From: QALR01 sp045124015
GTDB lineage: Bacteria > Bacillota > Clostridia > Oscillospirales > CAG-272
Reading direction: 5' to 3'
NCBI GenBank assembly: GCA_045124015.1
Contig: JBGVLA010000211.1
Coordinates: 1-21,527, forward strand
Length of the DNA stretch: 21,527 nucleotides
Shown: positions 14,153 to 21,527 of the stretch, in pieces
Numbering within the stretch: the stretch's first letter is position 1
Layout: each line of letters opens with the position of its first letter
Notes under the pieces: model-generated
The model's database searches: none
What the model saw: only the letters and a program-made list of their open reading frames with translations
Told to the model about the DNA's origin: nothing
Program-made: the position numbers and the translations under genes

Positions 14153-14197
14153 CTCCACATAGAGTATTTTGAACTCTGTATTTTACTCTATGTGGAG
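14153..14197 (-). promoter_or_regulatory. 14-bp hairpin in the IS66 tnpA leader
   Basis: CTCCACATAGAGTA (14153-14166) and TACTCTATGTGGAG (14184-14197) form a perfect 14-bp inverted repeat with a 17-base loop, 25 bases upstream of the tnpA ATG. No T-run follows it on the minus strand, so it is not an evident terminator. It may be an operator or an anti-read-through leader structure. Confidence 0.55.
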
Positions 14198-14285
14198 TAT
14201 TTTTACTACTTCATTTTACTACATAAACTGAACTCAGAGAAAGACGGGGCGTTATTTAGGGGTTACGGGGTTACGCAACAACTAC

Positions 14286-14425
14286 AAAAACACCCCTAAA
14301 TCAACCGATTCAGGGGTGTTTTTATAACTATACACGGAGGATTACTAGTGAACTTATCATTTTAGTACCATAAAGCAGTGCTTGCTAAAGATTTTATTGA
14401 TTTCTTTTGACATTATTTTTGAGGA
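14286..14425 (+). repeat. Right arm of the long imperfect inverted repeat flanking the mobile block
   Basis: This is the partner of 8740-8882. It opens with a hairpin, 14286-14302 with 14307-14323 (17 bp, one A-C mismatch), followed by TTTTT and ATAACTATACACGG. The shared core 14325-14390 continues past a GGAGG and a GTG that would start VNLSF, but here the frame is stopped by TAG at once and by further TGA codons, so this copy is decayed. The hairpin plus T-run reads outward on the plus strand toward the sugar genes. No IS family is recognised. Confidence 0.75.
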
Positions 14426-14470
14426 GTACGAAAGGATATCTGCATAGATACGTAGATGTCCTTTAACTCT

Positions 14471-15361
14471 TTATTCGAACCACAGATTCGTAGGATATTT
14501 TCCCACTTCTTTGAGCCCCGATATAAATTCCTTAAAAGGTTCGCTGTCCTCTTTGTATGTAACACCGCACCACTTTGCGTCAGTTTCAAGAACCTTAACC
14601 TTCGCACCGTCAGCAAGCATTTCCTTGAGCGCTTCCGAAAGTATGTATTCGCAAGTGGAAAAATCCGCTTTGTTCTCTTCGAGAAAATCGTAATAAAGTC
14701 TATTGAGTTTCGCGTAGAAATCGGGTGTAAAACCGAAGCAAGTCATCGAAACGAGGTCCTCAAAACCAAGGTCTGTTTCGCTTCCGTCTGGATTCGTGTT
14801 GTACACGCGATCTGCCGTTTGCGCGATCTTCTTACATTCCGTTATCTCGATGAGGTCATGGTTTTCGTCCATCTTGCACACTCCTCGTGAAACAGTTCCG
14901 TTTTGGCTGAGTGTATTTTTGAGGCGGTAGCCCACGCTACACCATTCATCTTTTGAAGTTGCAAGAAAATCTGCCACAGACTTGAGAGGCTCAAATCCGT
15001 AGAAATCGTCGGCGTTTACAACAGCGAAAGGTTCTTTTATCTCCCCTGCACTCAAAACGGCTTGTACAGTTCCAAAAGGTTTCAAACGGTCTTTCGGGAA
15101 CTCGTAGCCCTCGGGAAGTTCACGTTCCTGATAAGAATAGGAGAACTTAACCCCATTTTTGCGAAGCCTTGCACCAATGCGTTCTTCGAATATATCCTCG
15201 ATATCCTTGCGAATGACGAAAATTATGTTGTCAAAGCCTGCTTTGATTGCATCATGAATAGTGAAGTCGATGATGTATTCGCCCTCATTCGTAAGAGGTG
15301 TAAGTTGTTTTATTCCACCGAAACGGCTTCCCATTCCGGCTGCGAGAACGAGTAAAGTCAT
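14471..15361 (-). CDS. Sugar-1-phosphate nucleotidyltransferase family protein
   Basis: A 296-residue soluble protein. The N-terminus LLVLAAGMGSRFGGIKQLTP carries the nucleotide-binding G-x-G-x-R-(x)n-K signature of NTP transferases; FAVVNADDFYG (about residues 112-122) supplies the metal-binding aspartates. Such enzymes join a sugar-1-phosphate to an NTP, releasing pyrophosphate. ATG 15361 has GGAG about 7 bases upstream; a TTG at 15373 would lie before this site. It is the last gene of the fucose/polysaccharide operon, 13 bases after fucU. Fkp already makes GDP-fucose, so this enzyme probably activates a different sugar for the same glycan. The specificity cannot be read. Confidence 0.85.
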   Translation of the reverse strand: MTLLVLAAGMGSRFGGIKQLTPLTNEGEYIIDFTIHDAIKAGFDNIIFVIRKDIEDIFEERIGARLRKNGVKFSYSYQERELPEGYEFPKDRLKPFGTVQAVLSAGEIKEPFAVVNADDFYGFEPLKSVADFLATSKDEWCSVGYRLKNTLSQNGTVSRGVCKMDENHDLIEITECKKIAQTADRVYNTNPDGSETDLGFEDLVSMTCFGFTPDFYAKLNRLYYDFLEENKADFSTCEYILSEALKEMLADGAKVKVLETDAKWCGVTYKEDSEPFKEFISGLKEVGKYPTNLWFE

Positions 15362-15374
15362 TGTAAGCTCCAAG

Positions 15375-15800
15375 CTATATAATCCCCTTCTTCAACAGCA
15401 CATTCGCATACGGCGCGGTCTCGCCAGTGGCGATGACCGCATATGCTTTCTTCGCGCGCTCATAATAAGCAAAACGCTCGATATATGTAATGTGAGCATC
15501 AGGGGTATATTGTTTTAGTATTTTTTTAAAATCATTCCAGATTTCGGGAATGGGGTCGCCATCGACGACCTGCATGACAAGGAAATTTTCGCTGTCATAG
15601 GTATCAAGAGGAAAAATCGGAAGTATAGCATCGAGTAGGTCGAGTACGCCTATGCCATCTGCGCGGACAAATTCGTGTCCTCTTGCTGTACTTTTCGCAG
15701 GAAAATTCGAATCGGCAAGAACGAGTTCATCGCCATGTCCCATTTCCGAAAGGATTTTCAGAAGTTCGGGAGAAATGATAGGGGAAATATTTTTAAGCAT
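15375..15800 (-). CDS. fucU: L-fucose mutarotase (RbsD/FucU family)
   Basis: A 141-residue protein of standard FucU length. The N-terminal MGHGDELVLADSNFPA (20-35) provides H22 and D30, the conserved catalytic-region residues; the C-terminal ERFAYYERAKKAYAVIATGE with YANVLLKKG is distinctive of FucU rather than RbsD. The enzyme interconverts the alpha and beta anomers of L-fucose. It starts 12 bases after the fkp stop, with a GGTGGGG ribosome site overlapping that gap, and is followed 13 bases later by the nucleotidyltransferase. Placed right after fkp, it probably supplies the anomer used by the fucokinase, rather than serving fucose catabolism, as no fucose isomerase or aldolase is nearby. 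Confidence 0.92.
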   Translation of the reverse strand: MLKNISPIISPELLKILSEMGHGDELVLADSNFPAKSTARGHEFVRADGIGVLDLLDAILPIFPLDTYDSENFLVMQVVDGDPIPEIWNDFKKILKQYTPDAHITYIERFAYYERAKKAYAVIATGETAPYANVLLKKGII

Positions 15801-15812
15801 ATCCCCACCGCC

Positions 15813-18776
15813 TTACACAAGTGTGCAATCCCAAACATCAACAGCAGAATCCTGGAAGACTTCTTTCAGTCTGGCGCGAACGTCTGCCTTGTCCACGTCC
15901 TTTTTAAGGAGCAATTGGAGGAAACCGCCGCCGCCTGCACCGCAAACGAGTTTACCTGCTGTGAAATCCTCAACGCTGGCAAAAATCTGATCGATGAGTG
16001 TATTCGTCGAGCCTTTATCCACCTTCTGAGAAAGCTCCCAATGGTAGTTAAGGAGGTTCGCAAACTCTTCAATATTGCCTCTTTCAAGCTCGAATTTCAT
16101 AAGAGTTGCAACCTTTTGGATCTCATTCAAGGCAAAAATAGAATCGGGTTCATTGCCTACGTATCTGCCGACGACGTCGCGGAGCAAGTTTCTTGCGAGT
16201 CTGCGCTGACCTGTGTAGATGAGAACGAATCGTTCATTGAGTTCTTTCTTCGTTTCTTCAGGAATTTCCACGTGGCTGACCTTGATGGTCTGTGCGATAC
16301 CGGGCATCGTTGTGATATACTTGATACCGGGTGTAACACCGCCGACCTGGTCCTGCCAACCGCCACCCGTAGACATGATCTGTTCCATAACGAGAACGTG
16401 TTGATAGAGGTCATCCTCGGTATGCTCGATTCCCATGAACTCGAATATAGCTTTTACGCAAGCTGCGGAGAGTATGGAGCTTGTGCCAAGACCGCTTCCC
16501 TTCGGCACGTTGGTTACCTCGGAATGCATTACAAATCCACCGCCAAGACGAGTCAGGATCTCGTCGAGATTACCGCCCTCTTTGGGCAAAACTCCGCAAG
16601 CAAGAAGTGCCGCTTTTTGAAGCGCAAATGAGTCGTAAGGGTCGCCCGTTGCCTGCAAAGGTTCAATGGTATCAAACTCACCGTGAACGTCCATATCACG
16701 GCTATCGAATACGATCTTGTGTTCGTCGATTCTTTCGAGCGTTACTTCAACAGGCTTTTCACCGTTGAGAAGAATTGCCGCATTCAGTACTGTGCCACCC
16801 TTTTCATTGCAATACGGAGGCGTATCGGACCAACCGCCGCCCCAGTTCACGCGAAGCGGAAGCTTGACCGTGTGTTTATCTGTTGTAATTTTGCAATTTT
16901 CGTTGTACTGAAGATTATCTATCGTACCTTTGAGTATCGTTTCGGAAATCGTGTCAAAGCATTTGGCAAGAAGCTTTTCACCCTCGATACCGCCAAGAGC
17001 TGTACCGATGTAGTAATAAAGACGAATCGTTTCTGCAAAATCTGCATTTTCGAGACGTTTTTCAAGCCATTGCTCCTGTATAGGTGTAAGCTTGTTTGTG
17101 CGAAGAATCTCTCGCGCTTCCTTTGCAGGTCTGCCGGAGATAATGAGCTTTGCAATACCGTCCATGCGCACAAGCTCCTGCATACGATTGTCCCAAGCAA
17201 TGATCGCTTCGGGATCTGCCGCATTAAAGCCCGAGCAAAGGGATTTACGAATGGTATTTTTCCACGCACTTACATCGCCCTTGCCATGTGCCATATCGTA
17301 AATATTAAGTGCCGCCGCAACCGCTTCTACGATCGTATCGCAAGCAGGATACATATCAGCGGTCCAAAGCGTGCCGTTGTAGTCTGCACCGAGCTCGCGT
17401 GCGTCTATGCTGTTTTTAGCGAGAAAGTCTGAAAGAGGCATACCGAAGAGCTTGTCTTCCTTCGGATTATCTTTTACACCATAGATTCTTGCCACAAACT
17501 TGCCGTCTTTCTGTTTCAGTCCATGCAGTACCACATCGGATGGTACGGTTTCATCATGGATATCGATATAAGAAAGCACGACGTTGTCGCCTATCGTAGC
17601 ATTTCTGTGAACATAAGAAACCTCAAGATAGCAATCCTTGCCAACCTTCGCTTTATTGGAAAGCACGCTATTATAGCCTGCTGTTGTTCTTGTAATGCTA
17701 CTGTTTACATGCTTGCTCCAACCGAGCTCCTTATACTGATCGATACCGCCCGACATGAGCTTCAAAATTTCATTTGTCGTACCGAAATGAATAAATTTCG
17801 CAGGGGCAAGGCGAAGCAATTTGAGTCTGTAAGGACGAAGTGCTTCCCAAACTGCCGTACGTGCTTCGTGAAGCTCGTCGCAGAACTCACCTTCGGGTTT
17901 TTCAAGATAGAACTGTTCAAGTGTGGATTCCGTAGCAAGCGGATACAGGAAGTCGCCATAGAGAGAAAGTCGAACGGTGTCGTTGACATATTTGTTATAA
18001 TTCGCATCGGTCGAAATAAGCGAATAGAGAGATGCAAGCATATCCGTAGAAAAGATTACTGCACCGGTGTCAATATCGACCGCACCGCGTTCATTGACAG
18101 CGCCGTATGCACGCAAAGATTCAACCGTTTGCTTATGTAAGAATTTTGCAACCTTGCCGTTTTCACCGTTCAAGAATACGCCATGGTTCTTACCCGTTTC
18201 AACGTCTTCCTTGAAGGAGATCGCCGCAGCACCGTTACCACTGTAATCGATCTGAAGCGGATTAAAAAGGAGCAGGACGTCGCCCGAAAGAAGAAGCATA
18301 CCCTCGCGGATTCTGGAGGGGACGCTCGACATGGCGATCATGAATTCATCGAAAAGTGTTGCGGCTCTGCCGTTCGGGAGCTCGTGAGGCACGGGCGAGA
18401 AGAGCTTGCCGAGTGCCGAATACTGCGGTACTCTTTTCGAGTCGCCGCCGCTGTGGATCACGAGAATGCGCAGACCGGAGAAATCGCTCTTTCCCGTATG
18501 ATCTGCTATGTACTTGATAACACCGAGCGTTGCGCCGCCACTGCCGATTCGCTTGCCATCCTTATCGGGAATCACGGCAAAATGGGTCTTGCGAGGCAAA
18601 AAGCCTGCTTTTTGGCGCTCAGCGATCTGCGCTTCAAATCCCTGCGCCTGTTGAGGATTGGATGCAGTGAGTATTACGTAGTCCCAGCACGCGAAGTTAT
18701 CGCGTGTGAGCGAGCGTTTGTAATCGTCCCATGTGTCCGCGTAGGACTGGGCGAGGAAAAGTGATGTGTGGTTCAT
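15813..18776 (-). CDS. fkp: Bifunctional fucokinase / L-fucose-1-phosphate guanylyltransferase
   Basis: A 987-residue fusion resembling the Bacteroides Fkp enzyme (about 950 residues). The N-terminal half is the GDP-fucose pyrophosphorylase domain, with RIGSGGATLG (76-85) and HSGGDSKRVP (108-117) as the nucleotide-binding motifs. The C-terminal third is a GHMP kinase: LRVNWGGGWSDTPP (about 641-654), the ATP loop PKGSGLGTSS (758-767) and CGAGGGGFLQLL near 945, plus YTGQRRLARNLLRDVV, typical of fucokinases. It converts L-fucose with ATP to fucose-1-phosphate, then with GTP to GDP-L-fucose, donor for fucosylation. AGGAGC lies 8 bases before the ATG. Flippase and glycosyltransferase genes upstream and fucU downstream support a surface-glycan role. 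No frameshift is seen; both active sites look intact. Confidence 0.95.
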   Translation of the reverse strand: MNHTSLFLAQSYADTWDDYKRSLTRDNFACWDYVILTASNPQQAQGFEAQIAERQKAGFLPRKTHFAVIPDKDGKRIGSGGATLGVIKYIADHTGKSDFSGLRILVIHSGGDSKRVPQYSALGKLFSPVPHELPNGRAATLFDEFMIAMSSVPSRIREGMLLLSGDVLLLFNPLQIDYSGNGAAAISFKEDVETGKNHGVFLNGENGKVAKFLHKQTVESLRAYGAVNERGAVDIDTGAVIFSTDMLASLYSLISTDANYNKYVNDTVRLSLYGDFLYPLATESTLEQFYLEKPEGEFCDELHEARTAVWEALRPYRLKLLRLAPAKFIHFGTTNEILKLMSGGIDQYKELGWSKHVNSSITRTTAGYNSVLSNKAKVGKDCYLEVSYVHRNATIGDNVVLSYIDIHDETVPSDVVLHGLKQKDGKFVARIYGVKDNPKEDKLFGMPLSDFLAKNSIDARELGADYNGTLWTADMYPACDTIVEAVAAALNIYDMAHGKGDVSAWKNTIRKSLCSGFNAADPEAIIAWDNRMQELVRMDGIAKLIISGRPAKEAREILRTNKLTPIQEQWLEKRLENADFAETIRLYYYIGTALGGIEGEKLLAKCFDTISETILKGTIDNLQYNENCKITTDKHTVKLPLRVNWGGGWSDTPPYCNEKGGTVLNAAILLNGEKPVEVTLERIDEHKIVFDSRDMDVHGEFDTIEPLQATGDPYDSFALQKAALLACGVLPKEGGNLDEILTRLGGGFVMHSEVTNVPKGSGLGTSSILSAACVKAIFEFMGIEHTEDDLYQHVLVMEQIMSTGGGWQDQVGGVTPGIKYITTMPGIAQTIKVSHVEIPEETKKELNERFVLIYTGQRRLARNLLRDVVGRYVGNEPDSIFALNEIQKVATLMKFELERGNIEEFANLLNYHWELSQKVDKGSTNTLIDQIFASVEDFTAGKLVCGAGGGGFLQLLLKKDVDKADVRARLKEVFQDSAVDVWDCTLV

Positions 18777-18830
18777 GGTTGGAGCTCCTGTTTAATAAGA
18801 TTTAACTATTTCAAAAATCATGAACTGTTT

Positions 18831-20336
18831 TTATGAACGGTGTAGTTTTTCTTTAAGCGAACGAAAAACATCGCATAGCAGCTTAAAATTGGAAACCAAA
18901 GCAATCGTAACATATACAAGCGTAATTACAAATGTAATTACTATTCCATATATAATAAAACTTCCATAATTATCAATTAAAAGCGGATACGTATCAGTTG
19001 CAAAATAAATGATAAAGAACACAACTGTGTTAATAATAACATTCTTATATTCTTTAAGCGGATTTCTGTGTAAAATACGCTTATTTGCGTAGATTATAAT
19101 GTCATTGCTTCTATAAAGGAGTGCAATAATAGTTCCGTAAAGAACACCTTTTATCCCGAGTATGTTTACAAGCACAATGGAAGATGCTAAATTTATAACA
19201 GCTTCTATAATACTTCTGTTCTTTGTTGCACCTGCGTTTCCGCTTACCGTTATCAATAAAGCACTCGTTGCTCTAACTCCTGATAGCAAATTGATGAGCG
19301 TGAATAATAGCGGTAATCCTTTAATGAAATACTCAATATCCGTAACTCCATCTGTATACAGTTTTACAAATGGTACAATCATAATAACGCAAACTGTAAA
19401 CAATATATAAGTTACACAAGAATAAACTATACTGTATACATCGTAAATTTTCAAGAACGTATCTTTATCTTTGTGTTGATTTTGTCCGAGGACAAATCCC
19501 AAGCTGGAGTTTGCGGTGACCAACAAAGTATTTAACGAGGAATACACTAGGTTATATACTGTATAGACACTTGCCATTGCAAAGCTACAAAATGTCGATA
19601 TTATAAAAACATCCGTATTATTGAATATTGTAGTTGAAATCTCGTGAACAATAAAAGCGCCGCGTTCTTTCAAATTATTTTTTTTAACATGAGTTTTCAA
19701 GTTCATCCAAGGATATTTCCTCTTGCAGATATAAATTATAATAGGAACTTTCAAGATATTTACTACAAAATGCCCGATTTGAACCGCCAAAACATTGGCT
19801 CCCAAAAGAATCAATGTTATTTTAATTATCGAAGTTGCTACATAAGAAATAAACGAAATATTCTCATTAATATATTTTTTACCGTCTGCTGTCAACAAGT
19901 GCATATAAATTGCGGTAAACCAATATCCAATAAAATTTGCTCCACCTTGTAAAATGATAATCCAGAATAGCAATCCTTTTGATAATGTTGTTTTAGCAAC
20001 CAACGTATATACAATCGAGAATACTATAATGCAAAGACCATATACTACAGAGGCCTTTCGGTAATAAGTTTTTGCTTCGCTTAAAACCTCATTTGCTTGA
20101 TCATAATCTTTCTCATCAAGCGGTCTATATAGCGCGTTTATTGCAGAGTTTCCTATTCCAGCTTCAACCAAAGCCAAATATGTAAAAATTTGTGTAATCG
20201 TTGATAACAAGCCATTTACTTCAGAGCCAAATGAAGTAATCAAAAGCCTAGGTATTATGATTCCTAAAATAAGAACCAAACATCTAGTTATAAAACTATA
20301 AAATATATTCTTAAAAATAAGTTTTCCTTTCAACAC
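18831..20336 (-). CDS. Wzx-like polysaccharide flippase (MATE/PST family membrane protein)
   Basis: A 501-residue integral membrane protein with about 12-14 hydrophobic helices distributed along its length and a short basic C-terminus (FRSLKEKLHRS). The first 40 residues (KNIFYSFITRCLVLILGIIIPRLL, GSEVNGLLSTI) are typical of PST/MATE oligosaccharide flippases in capsule and EPS clusters. The predicted role is moving lipid-linked repeat units across the cytoplasmic membrane. It starts with GTG 20336, sharing one base with the stop of the upstream glycosyltransferase (TAGTG), so translation is coupled. Its coding sequence is distinctly AT-rich compared with fkp, 54 bases downstream. Confidence 0.88.
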   Translation of the reverse strand: MLKGKLIFKNIFYSFITRCLVLILGIIIPRLLITSFGSEVNGLLSTITQIFTYLALVEAGIGNSAINALYRPLDEKDYDQANEVLSEAKTYYRKASVVYGLCIIVFSIVYTLVAKTTLSKGLLFWIIILQGGANFIGYWFTAIYMHLLTADGKKYINENISFISYVATSIIKITLILLGANVLAVQIGHFVVNILKVPIIIYICKRKYPWMNLKTHVKKNNLKERGAFIVHEISTTIFNNTDVFIISTFCSFAMASVYTVYNLVYSSLNTLLVTANSSLGFVLGQNQHKDKDTFLKIYDVYSIVYSCVTYILFTVCVIMIVPFVKLYTDGVTDIEYFIKGLPLLFTLINLLSGVRATSALLITVSGNAGATKNRSIIEAVINLASSIVLVNILGIKGVLYGTIIALLYRSNDIIIYANKRILHRNPLKEYKNVIINTVVFFIIYFATDTYPLLIDNYGSFIIYGIVITFVITLVYVTIALVSNFKLLCDVFRSLKEKLHRS

Positions 20337-21433
20337 TATTCATCAATCTCCATATCATATCTATCGGCAATCAAATTAGAAAAATATTTTTTGTCGTTTT
20401 TCTCAATCTCCTGTTCGCTACGTTTTTTAGATTGCAGATTATCAAATATAATTTGTTCCCAAACGTCCAATTTCTTTTCCGCATAAAAAGCAAGTCCAAA
20501 ATCCACATCTTTGGGAACCGCATCGGATAAAATACATTTTATATTCGCAGCCTGAGATTCCAAGGCAACCATAGAAAGACCTTCACTTTTGGACGGTAAT
20601 AAAACATAATCTATTATCGGCAACAATTCACGCTTATCGGTATCACTGGGCAAAAAAGAGACACTGTTTTCTAAACCCAAAGTTGCTATCAATTTGTTCA
20701 TCTCGTCATAATAATCTTGCTCCAAAATAAAGCCAATAAAATATAATTTGGCGTTATGTCCTTTTTGAGCAAGGCGATCCAATAAATGTATAGAGAACAG
20801 TTGATCTTTTACATCAGCATAGTATCCTATCTGAAGCAAATTTATTCCGTCGTGCTTTTGAGGAATAATACCGCTGTAAAAAGAATAATCTACGGGGTTC
20901 AGAATGTTTTCAAATGGTATATCTTTAAATATCGTTTTACCTGCAATCTCTGAACAAGCTAACCTAACGGTAGCATAAGACTTAATTTGGTCAAGGCATT
21001 TATTGAAGTATCCGATACGAACAGGATTTTTGCTGTAAGCATAGCATTTACTATGTGAATGAGAAATTCGCACGCTAACACCCATTTTGCGTGCAATTTT
21101 TAAACAAGGTCCGGATTCTTCACCGTTATTACAATGTATAATATCATATTTTTTTGTTCTTAATATATTACGGACTGCTTTTTCTAACTGTTTGCCTCGA
21201 TATCCATAAAGAAATCTATGACGGCGGTATTGCAATAACTGAACGTGAAAAATTTCTCCACCATAAGATAAAAATTCCTCATCGAAGAACCCTTTTTCGT
21301 TGGTATATGTTAATATATCAAAAATAAATCGATCATGCAACTCTCTAATAATATTCATGACTACATTTGGGACTCCTGAATTTAAGAGAGGGGAATCAAT
21401 TACCATCAATACTCTTTTTTTATCACTTAACAT
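20336..21433 (-). CDS. GT4-type (EpsF-like) glycosyltransferase
   Basis: A 365-residue soluble GT-B protein. The N-terminal domain opens with a beta strand and glycine loop (RVLMVIDSPLLNSGVPNVV), then DIIHCNNGEESG near 97-108 and RISHSHSKCYAY (122-133), which resembles EpsF-type enzymes. The C-terminal donor-binding domain has LPSKSEGLSMVALES, containing the E-x7-E motif (E284 and E292) of retaining GT4 enzymes. It should transfer a sugar from a nucleotide donor onto a lipid-linked repeat unit; whether it is the fucosyltransferase is unknown. GAGG lies 8 bases upstream of the ATG. It is followed by the overlapping flippase gene. The reading frame is strongly AT-rich, like the flippase. Confidence 0.9.
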   Translation of the reverse strand: MLSDKKRVLMVIDSPLLNSGVPNVVMNIIRELHDRFIFDILTYTNEKGFFDEEFLSYGGEIFHVQLLQYRRHRFLYGYRGKQLEKAVRNILRTKKYDIIHCNNGEESGPCLKIARKMGVSVRISHSHSKCYAYSKNPVRIGYFNKCLDQIKSYATVRLACSEIAGKTIFKDIPFENILNPVDYSFYSGIIPQKHDGINLLQIGYYADVKDQLFSIHLLDRLAQKGHNAKLYFIGFILEQDYYDEMNKLIATLGLENSVSFLPSDTDKRELLPIIDYVLLPSKSEGLSMVALESQAANIKCILSDAVPKDVDFGLAFYAEKKLDVWEQIIFDNLQSKKRSEQEIEKNDKKYFSNLIADRYDMEIDE

Positions 21434-21462
21434 AGCTAAAACCTCAATATTTGAAATATTTA

Positions 21463-21507
21463 TTATTCTATAGATTCGAAAATTCTTTCTCTTGTATTAT
21501 AGATCAT
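21463..21507 (-). CDS. Possible 14-codon leader or gene remnant upstream of the glycosyltransferase
   Basis: On the minus strand AAAGGATAATACA precedes an ATG opening 14 codons (MIYNTRERIFESIE) before TAA. The ribosome site and spacing are good, but the product is very short. It could be the stub of a degraded gene, a leader peptide, or chance; the rest of the 94-base stretch to the window edge shows nothing else. Confidence 0.25.
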   Translation of the reverse strand: MIYNTRERIFESIE

Positions 21508-21527
21508 TGTATTATCCTTTACTTATC

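Larger units (their letters stand above)
8899..14274 (-). mobile_element. IS66-family insertion sequence, inactive, interrupted by an IS21 element
   Basis: The minus strand carries tnpA, tnpB and tnpC in standard IS66 order. tnpC is split by the IS21 element at 9079-11966 and also holds an in-frame TAA. I could not find matched IS66 terminal repeats. The right edge is set at GGTTACGGGGTTAC (14261-14274), which on the minus strand begins GTAAC, resembling IS66 ends; this is tentative. The left edge is set at the tnpC stop because no matching end is visible there, so the left end may be truncated. With a broken TnpC it should not move unless helped by another copy. Confidence 0.75.

Noticed and set aside
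14431..14464. Terminator for the sugar operon (AAAGGA...TCCTTT hairpin)
   Set aside because: An 11-bp stem with one weak pair lies 6 bases after the last stop, but no T-run follows on the minus strand; left undecided and not listed.
15675..16631. 318-codon plus-strand frame inside fkp
   Set aside because: Antisense to the GHMP kinase half of Fkp; no ribosome site and no domain.

Overview
The window looks like chromosomal DNA of an uncultured member of the Bacillota, probably a gut-type Clostridia. The evidence is SleB-type cell-wall hydrolase fused to a copper-amine-oxidase-N domain, strong AGGAGG-type ribosome sites, textbook TTGACA/TATAAT promoters, T-tailed hairpin terminators, and IS66 and IS21 elements of clostridial type. 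This is inferred from protein character; no search was run.

Layout. 1-3957: housekeeping and metabolic genes: the 5' two thirds of an acyl-CoA synthetase-like gene (minus), an M28 metallopeptidase with a membrane hairpin (minus), a tRNA-Leu(CAA) with a very long perfect terminator stem (plus), a uridine-kinase-like P-loop protein (plus) and a secreted SleB-type hydrolase (plus). 3999-7501: one plus-strand operon with its own promoter and terminator: heparinase II/III-like lyase, sugar isomerase/epimerase-type TIM barrel, and a membrane-anchored helical-repeat protein. The first two suggest breakdown of acidic glycans and handling of the released sugar. 7560-8671: an orphan LysR-type regulator with palindromes upstream and a terminator downstream.

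8740-14425 is a nested mobile block. An IS66-family element (tnpA, tnpB, tnpC, minus strand) is broken twice: by an in-frame TAA in tnpC and by a complete IS21-family element (9079-11966) inserted into the 3' part of tnpC. The insertion has a 5-bp target duplication, CGTAT, and removing the element with one duplication restores the tnpC frame exactly (523 residues if the TAA is counted as a codon). The IS21 element carries istA, istB, a third small ORF coupled to istB, and a GC-rich cloverleaf-like segment. An inverted repeat on the istA start could shield it from read-through transcripts. An imperfect inverted repeat of about 140 bp with outward-facing hairpins flanks the block.

14471-21433: a minus-strand surface-polysaccharide operon entering from beyond the right edge: glycosyltransferase, Wzx-like flippase, bifunctional fucokinase/GDP-fucose pyrophosphorylase (Fkp), L-fucose mutarotase (FucU) and a second sugar nucleotidyltransferase. 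Together Fkp and FucU imply that free L-fucose is salvaged to GDP-fucose for a surface glycan. The glycosyltransferase and flippase are much more AT-rich than the fucose genes, suggesting a mosaic origin.

The most interesting candidates for a closer look are the extra parts of the IS21 element (cloverleaf segment, coupled 67-aa ORF, start-codon-masking repeat), the flanking inverted repeats, the M28 peptidase with a membrane hairpin between its zinc ligands, and the fucose-salvage surface-glycan locus.
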